Shown here: positions 1-9,750 of the stretch, one piece after another
Layout of the letters: each line of letters begins with the position of its first letter
How positions within the stretch are numbered: the stretch's first letter is position 1
Translations under genes and position numbers: made by a program
Notes under the pieces: model-generated
What the model was told of the DNA's origin: nothing
Database searches by the model: none
What the model saw: the letters and a program-made list of their open reading frames with translations, nothing else
Origin: Chlorella sorokiniana
Taxonomy: Eukaryota > Chlorophyta > Trebouxiophyceae > Chlorellales > Chlorellaceae
DNA length: 64,000 bases
Direction of reading: 5' to 3'
NCBI GenBank assembly: GCA_025917655.1
Contig: CP084620.1
Coordinates: forward strand, 1,922,001 to 1,986,000

Positions 1-3000
1 GCCCGGTGGTGAGGTAGGTGAAGAAACGGACGGGCCTGCATGGAAAAGGAGCGGGTGGGGGGGGTGCTACTGGTGAGCTGACGAGCAGGAGCGCTGGAGC
101 GGGGGGCGGATTCCTCGTCGTTGCGCCGCTGCCTGCTGCGCCAGCCCGGCGGGCGAGGCTGCAGGGAGGGGGCAGGCTGGGCGGGGGTGCCGCCGCGGCT
201 CACCAGGTGCCATGCTCCGCGGGGTCCACCACCCACTGGTAGAACAGCACCACCACCGCCTGGAAGGCGCCCACCAGCAGGCCCACCAGGTACTGCGGCG
301 GGGGGGGGGCAGGGAGGGTGTCACGCGGAAGGGGAGAAGCGGGAGGCGCACGCGCAGGGCCTGACCGTCAATCATGGCCACGGAGGGCGCTGGCAGCGCT
401 GCATTGCCCTGCCAGCGGCCGGCTGCCCGCTCCAGCGGCAAGCAGGCAGGCAGGCGCGGGAGGCTGCCACGGGACCCCGCAGCGTGGGCCCCACCTGGAA
501 GGCGGTGGAGGCGGCGCGCAGGACCAGCGGGTGGCGCTTGGTGGGCACCAAGCCGCTCTCCTCGCCGCCGCCGACGCTGTGCTGGCGGGCGAGGGAGTGG
601 TAGTCCACGCCGCTCAGGCCCAGATCGTCCTGGGGGGCCTGCGGGGAGGGGGAGGTGCAGAGAGGGGGCGGGGTTGAAGGGGCGTGCGGCGAGGGAGCGC
701 AGCCACCCGCGGCAGCTGGGTAGCAGTGTGTGTGCAAGCCGTGAGAGCGGGTGAACGAGCGGGTGAGCGAGGCCCCCACAAGTGAAGCGCACCCGAGGCC
801 CGGATCTCCTGCAGGTAGGCCCCCATGGCTGTGCCCGCGGGGATTTCGCGCGCCGCCTGCCCCAGCGCCTCCATCTCGCCCTCCAGGTAGGCCTCGCGCA
901 GGGCGGCGTCCCCGGGCTGGCAGGGCGCAAGGGAGGGAGGGGAGGGGGAGGGGAGGGGTGTCTTGCAAGGGAACGACCAGCAGGAGGGCGAGGAGGGTGC
1001 AGGCCAGCGCAGCAGCGCAGTGCGTGGCACGCTTGTGTGGAAACGAGCGGGAGCCCCACGGCGGTATGCCCCGCCTCAGCCGCTCCGCGCCCACGGCTCA
1101 CCTTCTCCGCCTTTTCGCGCAGCACCCGCTGCTTCAGCTGCTCCGTGGGAATGTTGCGGCACGGCTCGTCCACCTCCGTGCACTGCCAGCCGTCGTCGAT
1201 GACCACCCAGCGCGGGGCGTGCCCCCGCTCGACAGGCTCTGCACCGCGTCCGACAGGCCCGAGGCGGAGACCGCGGAGTAGAAGCTGCGCAAGGGGGAGA
1301 GTGCGACATGGTTCAGGCCTCGGGTGCCAGAAGCAGTTGCGGTGGCAAAGCGATGCAAAGCGTCAGTATGGCAAAGCAATGGCTTGCATGCCGTCGGCGC
1401 CGCCCCCACCTGTCCCAGCTGCACCAGCCAAACACGTCCAGGTTGGGAGGCAGCTGCTTGTCGCTCAGCGGGCGCGCGCCGCCCGACAGGCGCGCCGCCG
1501 CCGCCACAGCCGCATCCAGCAGCGTGTACGGGTCGCGCCCGCCGCCAGCAGCACCGCGTCGTCAAAGTAGTCGGTCATGACGGTGTCGGAGCCGCTTTCC
1601 ATTCGCAGCTGCAGGACGGCATACGCGTGGTCCATGGTGCCCTTCCTGCAGGCACAGCGGGGCGGGACGAGCGAGGGGTGGTTAGCGGCGGCATGCTGAG
1701 GGTGAGGGGCTCAGCAGGGGTGGAGATGCGTCATCTACGAGGCGTATCAGTCTCTGTCAGAGAGATTTTCGCTGCTGAATTTTGATTGTAGGATGCTAGG
1801 GCCTCGCACTGCTTAACACTCCCAGCGGACCAGCCTCCAGCAGCTTGGCTGTTGTTTTGTTGTATAAATTGGCAACAAAACATCTTTGATCTACGCTTAA
1901 GCCCGGTCGCGCCTCAATAGGCTTTTCGGCGACGTTGGCAGCGATCAAAGACGGCAGGCCTTTCGGCTCGCAGCGGCTTGCAGCAGGGGCGAAAAGCGGC
2001 CATGAGCGCCGAGCCGTCTGCTAAACGGCGTAGAGCGGGGCAACTGGGCCTGCTGTCGCCAGCGCCCACGCCCCCTGCCGCCTTCCTGCCCTCGCCAGCC
2101 TCAACGGTGCTGCTGGAAGCAGACAGCGGCGACGAGGCCGGCATCGAGCGGCCCGACCTCTTCCAGTTTATGGCAGAGCGGCACAACAGGCACCGCGGGC
2201 TGGAGGCGGAGGTGGAGCGGCTGCAGCAGCGCGAGGCGGAGCTGGCGGCACAGCTGCAAGCGGCGGAGCTGGAGGCCGCAAAGCTGCGGGCCGACAGCAC
2301 CGGTGCTTCAGCGCGGCAGCAGGCCCGCGAGGCGCAGCTGGAGCTGCAGCTCCAGGAGCAGCAGGAGGCTCTGCACCTGGAGGTGCAGCTCAGCGCGGGG
2401 CTGTCGCAGCAGCTGCGCGCCGCAAACGCGGCGGCCGAGGCGGCCGAAAGGCGCGCGACGGCGGCGCTGGCCGAGGCGGCGGCCGCCGCAGCGCAGGGCC
2501 TGGGGGCGGGCGCGCAGCAGGGGGGCCTGCCAGCGCAGAGCTGCAGCTGCGGGTCACGCAGCTGCAGCGAGAGCTGGAGGCGTCACGAGCGGATGCGGAG
2601 GAGGAGCGGCGCCGCAGCGATGCGGCACTGCGCACCGCCGAGGAGCGGCGCCAGGCCGAGGCCGCCACCGCCCGCCTGCTGCAGCAGCAGCTGGAGGAGG
2701 CCATCTCCCTGGGGGAGCGCGCCGCCGCCGACAAGCGTGCGGCAGAGGCGGCGGCGGCTGCCGCTGCCGAGCGGCGCGGTGAGGGCCGAGGCGGCGGCCG
2801 ACGCGGCGCGCAGCAGCGGCGGGGACGCCGTGTTGGTGCGGTCGCTGCGGGAGCAGCTGCGGGAGCAGGAGGCGCTGGTGGCGGAGCGCGGCGGCTGAGG
2901 GAGCAAGCCACGTGGGTGTGGGTGGGGCGGGCATGGGGCGGGCCTGGGCGGTGTTCAGCTCAGCAGGCTGCTGGGCAGGGCGCCGCCTGAACGCCGCCTG

Positions 3001-6000
3001 GCAGCCGGCTGGATTTGCAGCCTGCCTCATCATCCCTCCCATTCGACCCCTGTCCCCCTCTTGCCCCCCAGCAACCTGCACGTGCTGCGCGAGCAGCTCG
3101 AGAGGGCCGAGGCGAGGGCCCGCGCCGCCGAGGGGCTGCTGCCCGAAGCCGGCGAGCTGCAGGGGCGGGCCGAGGCGGCGGAGCAGCAGGTGGCGCGCTG
3201 GCGGGCCATCCTGCAGGGGGCCGCCGACTGCGAGAGCCCCGAGGACGTGCTGCACCTGCTCAACGCACTGCAGCAGCGCGCGCGGCGGAGGCCGCCATGG
3301 CGGCGGGGGACCGCGCCGAGGAGCTGGCGGCGGCGCGCTCTGCCACGGCGGCTGCCGAGAACGCGCGGCAGGAGGCGGCAACCGCGGCGGGCCGCCGCCG
3401 CTGCGCGCGCCGACGAGTGCGCGGTCGCGCTGAGCCGCGCTGAGCGCAAGCTGGCGCTGCTGGCCAGGGAGCGGGAGGGGCTGAAGGCCATCCTGGCATC
3501 ATACGACGAGGAGTACCTCAGCCAGCACGGTGGGCGCTGCGCAGGCAGCTTTTGGTTTGCGCAGGCAGCTTTTTGTGGTGGTTGGTGGTGGGAGGCGGGG
3601 AGGCACCAAACAGGCACCGCGCCGAAGCCCCGCTGCATGCCGGCCGGGCTGGGCGCCACACTCCAGCATGCCACCCTCCCTCCCCCAACCCCTCCCTCGG
3701 CCCGCAGGCAGCGAGCTGGGCCCGCAGCAGGCGCGCATCGTTGAGCTGGAGGCGCAGGTGGGGGCGCTGCACGCCCACGCGCGCAGCCTGGAGGAGGAGC
3801 TGGCGGCGAGGGGGCGGCCGCCACCGGGCCCACGCGTCGGCGGGCGAGGCGGCGGCGCGGGCCGAGGCGGCCGAGGCGCGCGTGCGGGCGCTGGAGGCGG
3901 AGGCAGCCAACCTGGGCAGGCAGGTGGCGCTGCTGCAGGTGCGTCGGGAAGGGGCCCACACCAGCAGCTGCCTGCCACCGCCGCTGGCGCGTTTTGTGCC
4001 GCATTCTGCCACCCCACCACGGAACAGTTCCACCCCCACACCAAAGGGAAAAACGATAGGCCAAACCACACGGCGGCACTTTTGTGTGCAGGAGCGCGTG
4101 GGTCGGGCGAGTTCAACGCCGCCACCACCCGCGTGCTGCACTTCAAGTACAACCCGGAGGCGGAGATGGCGCGGGAGGCGCGGGACGCCCGCCTCGCGCA
4201 GCTGCAGAGCGAGAACGAGGCGCTGCGGCAGCACCTGCAGCGCCTGGAGGAGGCGGCGGCGGCAGAGCAGCAGCAGGTGCCGGGGTGGTGCAGCTTGTCA
4301 GGCTCCCGCTCGGGTTGGGGTGACTGGAACGACCCCGCTCCAGCTGAAGGCCAAGCTGCCGACCTTGCTAGCCGCTGCACTGGCAGCTTGCCTCAAGTGC
4401 CTGCTGCAACGTGCCGCTCAACTCGGCTTTTCGTGCAGGTGCAGGGCGCGGCAGCAGCGGCGCCCTCTCCCGCGCCACCAGGTGGCGGCATGCGCCTGGC
4501 GCAGCTGGAAGGCGAGGCGTCGCTGCTGCGCCGCAAGGTGGCGGAGCTGACAAAGGGGCAGGAGCGGCTGCAGCAGGTGTTCAACAAGCAGATCACGATC
4601 TTCCGCGAGGCAGTGCTGGCGCTGTTTGGGTACAGGGTGGAGATGGCCACGGACCCGGCAGCCAGGTGGGTGGGTGTGCACCGGCCAGCGCACGCCACCC
4701 ACACCGTGGCAGCATGCCTTGCAGTGGTGGCCTGCCAATTTTTCGGGTGCAGCAGGCTGGTGCCTGACCCCATCAGCCCACCCACCCCCTGTTGCAGGGA
4801 CTTCAAGGCCCAGTTTGTGCTGCGCCCGCGCCACGCCGACGACGCGTCGCAGCAGCTGGTGTTCCGCATGCTGCGCGACAGCCGCGTGGTGCTGGTGCCC
4901 ACAGACTTCAGGTGGGGTGCAGGCGGGGGCTGAGAGGCGGAGCAGCAGGCGGCGGTGCCCAGGAAGGGGTGGGGGGCTGGCCGGCCAGCCCAATACCCTG
5001 GAGATGTGCCATCGTCTCGTGACAAGGACCGTTGCTGTCGAAAGACAACTCCTCCCGCTCCCGCCCCGCTGGCCGTTTGTGCGCAGCGCGCGGATGCAGC
5101 GTGAGGTGGACACCTTCATCGACCGCTTCCGCTCCATCCCCGCCTTCACCGCCAACCTCACCATGGAGTACTTCCAGAAGCAGACGCAGTGCTAGGCGCG
5201 GGGGTGGGCGGCGGCGAGCACCCTCTTGGGATGCAGCGCCGCCCTGCCCTGATGCTTTTTCAGCGGCCACTCGAACGCATGTCCCCAACCATGTCAAACG
5301 ACCGTTTTCCCAAAGCTTGGGGAATGTATTTGCTGGCTTTGGGCCAGTGCTGTGATAGGCCTGAAGCTTGACGCTGTGTGCGACGGCAGCGGCAGCGAGA
5401 AGCCCACCTGGGCGGGCGCAGCGTGCCGCGGAACTTCTGCTGGCTGATGAGGGGTAGGATGCAGGCGTAGCTGCCGTCCTCCAGTTCCGCAAGCAAAAAC
5501 TGTGGCGGTGGGGGCGGTGGGAGCAACCAGCGAGGGACTGTAAAGCAGCGAGGGGCTCAGGGGCATGCAGGCAGCCCACGCTATCCACAAGCCAGACACA
5601 AGCCAGACTGTACTACAGCCTCGGCAGCGCCCTGGCTCCCCAGGCCAGCCAGCGCGTCGCACCTGCGTCTCCGGCGGCAGCTCCCGCGCAGTCTTGCCCC
5701 ACTCGGGCGTCATCCACCACAGCTTGTTGCGCGCGCAGCACAGCCAGCGCTGGCAGTGCAGCTGCAGATGGGGGGGCAGCGGCGCGGCAGGTGAATAGAG
5801 GGCAGAGGGCAGCCAAGAGGTGGGCAGCCAGCGCGTGCCCGTACACCTGCATCCACCGGCAGCATGCAGCGCTGCGCCCTCAGGATGCGGCTTGCAGGCA
5901 TCATTGCACAGGCCGCACTGGCTCCCGCTTGCAGCCCCTCACCACTCCCAGGCTGAAGTCCTCCATGGCGGTGGGGCCGCTTGTGGCGGCCATGCTGAGC

Positions 6001-6368
6001 ACAACCAGGTCGGTGTGGGCGGAGGCGGGGTGCTGCACCCGCGCCTGAGGTGTGATGCGGTCCAGCAGCACCAGGGCCGTCCCCACAGTCACCGCGCCAT
6101 CCGAAAATGCAATCGGCAGCAGGCCGCTGCCGGTGGACGCGCTGGTGCTGGTGCTGGCAGTGCTGGCAGAGGGGCGCAGCGATCGCGCGTCGGTAGCGGC
6201 ATGGCGCTGCTGCCCGTCCGCGGGATGCTGGGCGTGCTGCGGCTCGGTATGGTGCGACTGCACGTTGTTTCCGTGCTGCTGGTGCTGCTCCAAGGGCGTC
6301 AGCACCGTCTTGCTGCTCTTGCTGCTGCCGCTGGAGCGGCTGCTGCGCGCACCCCGCTTGCCGCCCAT
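1..6368 (-). CDS. Raffinose synthase / SIP-like alpha-galactosidase family protein (GH36), 3' end beyond window
   Basis: Members of this family transfer or release galactose in raffinose-series sugar metabolism; the exact substrate here cannot be told. Exon 1 (6368-5943, 142 codons), exon 2 (5761-5663) and exon 3 (5499-5408) give the N-terminal domain, with the family signature KLWWMTPEWG followed by ELPPETQ and then FLLAELEDGSYACILPL. Exon 4 starts at 1645 and joins exon 3 in phase to give GTLRPPRKGTMDHAYAVLQL, then LRMESGSD and the catalytic-domain motif VFGWCSWD. The next exon carries FYSAVSASGLSDAVQSL and VVIDDGWQ. Further exons hold a region rich in Ala and Glu and a hydrophobic stretch (LVGLLVGAFQAVVVLFYQW); exon 35-1 begins PVRFFTYLTTG. 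The intron between exons 3 and 4 (5407-1646) contains the whole MAD1 gene. Two one-base gaps (near 1214 and 1540) interrupt the frame and look like sequence errors. The start Met at 6368 opens a long Ser/Gln-rich leader before the conserved region. Confidence 0.85.
2002..5195 (+). CDS. MAD1: Spindle assembly checkpoint protein MAD1
   Basis: MAD1 recruits MAD2 to unattached kinetochores and nuclear pores. The protein starts MSAEPSAKRRRAGQLG, with a basic patch that could be a nuclear signal, and then is almost entirely Ala/Glu/Arg/Gln/Leu-rich coiled coil over several exons. Diagnostic blocks lie late in the gene: VLHFKYNPEAEMAREARD near 4133-4190, then a leucine-zipper stretch (RLQQVFNKQITIFREAVL) leading into LFGYRVEM, and the RWD-like C-terminal domain (FKAQFVLRPRHADD, LVFRMLRDSRVVLVPTDF, FIDRFRSIPAFTANLTMEYF) ending KQTQC at 5195. 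This matches the known MAD1 C-terminal layout. About seven exons are separated by short GT-AG introns. The frame slips at G/C runs, for example 2520-2525 and around 2776, where coiled coil continues in another frame; these look like base-call gaps. The whole gene sits inside an intron of the opposite-strand GH36 gene. Confidence 0.88.
3539..3575 (+). repeat. Short tandem duplication in a MAD1 intron
   Basis: The unit GCGCAGGCAGCTTTT occurs twice 20 bases apart just after the exon that ends near 3530. It is intronic and has no evident role. Confidence 0.7.
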
Positions 6369-7062
6369 CTTCAGCGGCGGCTCGGCGACGGCAAGGCAAT
6401 GGAGTCGAGAGGCGCGCGGTAGGCGACGGTGCTGACTGGTGAAGGGCTGGTGAAAGGTAGCAAGCCTGCAGGGAAGAGACAGCGTAGCCAGGTGGATAAT
6501 TCAGAGTCTCGTTTCGGAGGGAGCCAGCATTGGAGGGGCGGCGGCTCGCCATGCAACTCATTAGCGGCGGCGATGCCCTGCCGGCGGGCTACTCACCGGA
6601 AAGGCGAGGGGGTGAGGTAGCGGATGGGCGGCAGGGACGTGCGTGCCAGGGCGTTGCGGAGCATTGCTTGTCACAGCTGCAACCTCATGGAAGAATTTGC
6701 GCTCCCTTGAGCAGGAGGGGCAGAACCTGAGGCCAGTAAAGTGTGAACTGCTGCAGGAGCCAGTTCCTGCAGCAGGCAGTGCCTGAAAAGGTGAACTATA
6801 TCAGCTGCGGAAGGAAGGCGGGCACAGCCGAAACAAACGCCCCGATAGAGGCTTGTGGTCCAGGCGCCCGCTACGTGGCACACGCTTTTTAAGAGGCCTT
6901 CCCCGTGGGTTACCTGGGGGCGTTGTTGTATGTGCAATTACCAAGCATCGCGATCGTACTTGTTTTCGCATCCCGCCGTGTGCCCAGGGGTTTTCACAGT
7001 GCTTCGATCGAAGGGCACTGCACAAGCCCTGCAGGCTTGTGCATCGTGAAAGTGATGTCAAT
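6369..7062. other. Intergenic, divergent promoters of the GH36 and EED genes
   Basis: About 690 bases lie between the start of the GH36 gene (-) and the start of EED (+), so both promoters must be here or in the leaders. I see no clear TATA box, repeat or RNA gene. Part of it (6730-7060) is lower in GC than the flanking exons. Confidence 0.5.
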
Positions 7063-9511
7063 ATGGGCACAGAGGCATCAGGGCAGCAAGGAGGGCGCTG
7101 GAGTTACAAAGAGACGGCATGGTGCGCCTTTGCCTGCTGCCGCCGCCACCGCAGCTGCCAGTGCTGCTAAGTGTGAGATTTGCTGCCTGATTGCGCGGAT
7201 GATCCTTGCAACAGGTTGACTGAAGGGCATCGCCAACCCATCTATTGCGGCGCCTTCAACCACTTCAGCCCACAGCTGGGCAACCTGCTGGCGACAGTAG
7301 GCGGGAACAGGGTGCGCCGCAGGGCGGCTCAGGGCATGCCACGTGCCCAGAGGTGGCCTGCTCTGAACTGTTGCATGATAAGCCGCTCTATGCCCCGCCT
7401 GGTTGCAGGCCACCGTATATAACTGCCGTCCGGGGGCGAGATGGAGGTGCTGCAAGTGTACTGCGATGCTGACGTGAGCGGCCGGCTGCTCGGGCGGCGG
7501 CTGCGCTTGCTGCAGCAGCGCCCGCAAGCACGGGGCGGTTGATCCGAGGCCTGCGTCGCTGTTGCGATCCCTGTCTGCTGGCGGCGCTGCCATCCCCCTC
7601 CAATGCAGGCTGGCGAGGAGTACTACGCCTGTGCCTGGTCCCTGGACGCCGCCGCCGCCTCCCCCTGCTGCTGCTGGCGGGCAAGACGGGGCGGGTGGCG
7701 GTGGTGAGCGCGGGGCGGGGTGCTGCAGGGCTGCCTGGAGGGGCACGGCTCCGCGGTGAACGACGTGGCGGTGCACCCCACCCGCCCCCACCTGGTGGCC
7801 ACCGCCAGCCGCGACCACTCGCTGCGCCTGTGGAACCTGCGCAGCCGGTGGGCGGGGGGGGGGGCGGCGGTGGTTGTGCATGGCCCGCAGACCGCACACC
7901 CCCAGAAGGGGCCAGCGTGGCAGCCCAGGCAAGGAGCGGCATGCTGTGGTGGCGCCGCGTGCATGCCCTCACGCATGCACCACGCCCACCCGCCTTGCCT
8001 GCAGCTGCTGCGTGCTCGTGTTCCAAGGGGACGGCGGCCACCGCAACGAGGTGCTGACCCTCAGCTGGAAGCCGGGGCCGCGGGATCTGCTGCTGTCGGG
8101 TGGGCAGCAGCCGCCGTGACGCGACTGGGTCAGCAGCGGGCATGCTTGGGCCGGCATGCCGGGCTTCCGTCCACATGGCACGGCTCGAGCTGGCCATGCC
8201 ACCGTGTTTTGCCCGTACGACCTGCCCTCTCCTCCTTATAGCCACCAGCTTCCGCCCGCCCCACCCGCTGCTGCAGCCGGCATGGACAACTTCATCAAGG
8301 TGTGGTGCCTGGACCAGCACCGTCACACGCTGGATGCAAGCGACGAGTGGAAGCCTGGGGCCCGGCGTGCCTTCCGCGCCGGCCACGTCACCACCCCCGC
8401 CTTCTCAACAGAGGTGGGGCGAGGGCGGGGCGCTTAGCGGGCACCCTGAGGCCTCGCCCCTCTGACCCTGCCCCCCATCCTGTTGGATGCTTGGCTCCAG
8501 CCCAACGTCTCCCGCCCATCTCGCCTCCCCGCCACCCCAGCACCGTGCACGCCGCCCCCACCCCTCCCTGCCGCAGCGCGTGCACTGGAACTACGTGGAC
8601 TGCGTGCGCTGGCTGGGTGACCACGTGCTGAGCAAGTCGGTGGACAACCGGGTGCTGCTGTGGAGGCCAGACACCGCGCCGCCGCACGCCGGGCGGGGGC
8701 GAGGTGGAGCTCATCCAGGCACGGCGGGGGGGGGGGGGGGGGGGGGGGCTCTGAGGCTCGCCTGCGCGCTCTCTCCAAACTGGCGTGCCCGCGGCAGAGC
8801 AGCTGTGGGCGGGTGGGCAGCTTTTGGCTAGACCCCTCGCCTCACCCTGCGCACGGCCCTGCGCCGCCTGCTGCCGCTCCCCGCAGGAGCTGCAGCTGGA
8901 GGACTGCGCCAGTGTGTGGTGGCTGCGCTTCTCCCTGGACCACTGGTGCACGCTGCTGGCGGTGGGCACCAACACGGGGCGGGTGCTGCTCTTCGACCCC
9001 CACGCGCAGCAGGTGGGGTCGGTTTAGTCGCCGGGAGCTCGAGGCCTGGAGGGGGACCGGAACCATGACTGAGACGAGCCATGATGAAGTGCCTCACTCC
9101 CCACCTGATGGCTGCTGCGCTCCAACCTGGCGCCCGCAGGCGCACCCCCCGCGCGGTTGAAGCCGCGGCGGGCGGCCCCGCTGGTGCGCCAGACGGCTGT
9201 GTCGTACGACGGCGGCATCGTGGTGGCCTGCCACGAGGACGGGAGCCTCACGCGGTGAGCAGGTTCTCTGTGTGGGTGGGTGGGTGGGTGGGTGGGGGGG
9301 CCACTTTGGCATGCCGAAGATCTGTCATCTCCCAGGACTGCTGCACTTGCCGCTGCACTCTACACGTACGTCACTCCGCCCCAATGGCTGCAGGTATGAC
9401 AGAGTGGACGCTGCAAGCATGCAGCGGCCAGACAGCAGGGCGGAGGCCAGCCGCGCCACTTCTGCGCAAGGCGGCAGCGGCAGCGGGAGCCAGTATACAG
9501 ACTCAGACTGA
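7063..9511 (+). CDS. FIE: Polycomb PRC2 WD40 subunit, EED/ESC/FIE homologue
   Basis: EED/FIE is the WD40 propeller of Polycomb repressive complex 2; it binds trimethyl-lysine and stimulates H3K27 methylation. Exon 1 (7063-7121) ends SYKETA(W), exon 2 (7215-7311) gives [14 protein letters not shown] and LLATVGGNR, and exon 3 starts at 7409 with ATVYNCRPG. Later exons give [56 protein letters not shown], and the family hallmark [20 protein letters not shown] followed by VDNRVLLW. Then come [48 protein letters not shown] and a last exon ending [11 protein letters not shown] at 9511. Order and spacing follow plant FIE and animal EED throughout, so the call is firm. One G appears missing in the run at 7432-7436, since [12 protein letters not shown] needs six. 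The Ser-rich tail after the last blade is not part of the core fold. Confidence 0.93.
8726..8748 (+). repeat. 23-base G run in an EED intron
   Basis: An unbroken run of 23 G lies in the intron after the exon encoding the LSKSVDN block. The length in the assembly is unreliable and the tract could form a quadruplex. Confidence 0.85.
9272..9300 (+). repeat. GGGT/TGGG microsatellite in the last EED intron
   Basis: Six to seven TGGG units follow the donor of the final EED intron. Such tetranucleotide runs recur in introns across the window. Confidence 0.8.
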
Positions 9512-9572
9512 GGAGCCCAGGGAGTTGAGCTGCTGTAGATGTTCATCACACCTATTGCATACCTCCAGCTGC

Positions 9573-9577
9573 TTACA
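9573..9577 (-). other. Possible TGTAA polyadenylation signal of the seven-TM gene
   Basis: TGTAA, the usual green-algal 3' end signal, lies on the minus strand about 175 bases past the stop at 9751. Confidence 0.4.
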
Positions 9578-9750
9578 CGACAGGATGAGCTTCAGGCAGT
9601 TGGGCGGCACATTGGTAGGCCCACAGAGGACGGGACGGGTGCTCATCGGCACAGCAGACAAGTGAGCCACAGACACAAGGGTCAGAAGGATGGGCTGGGA
9701 TGAAATGGGCAGCGGAGGCGGCAGGCTGGCGGCGCCGACGTGCAGGGCCG

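Noticed and set aside
1650-2001. Possible independent start of the 3' half of the GH36 gene
   Set aside because: The exon at 1645 has a good CTGCAG acceptor and joins the exon ending at 5408 in phase, completing the family domain; a start here would lack the N-terminal domain.
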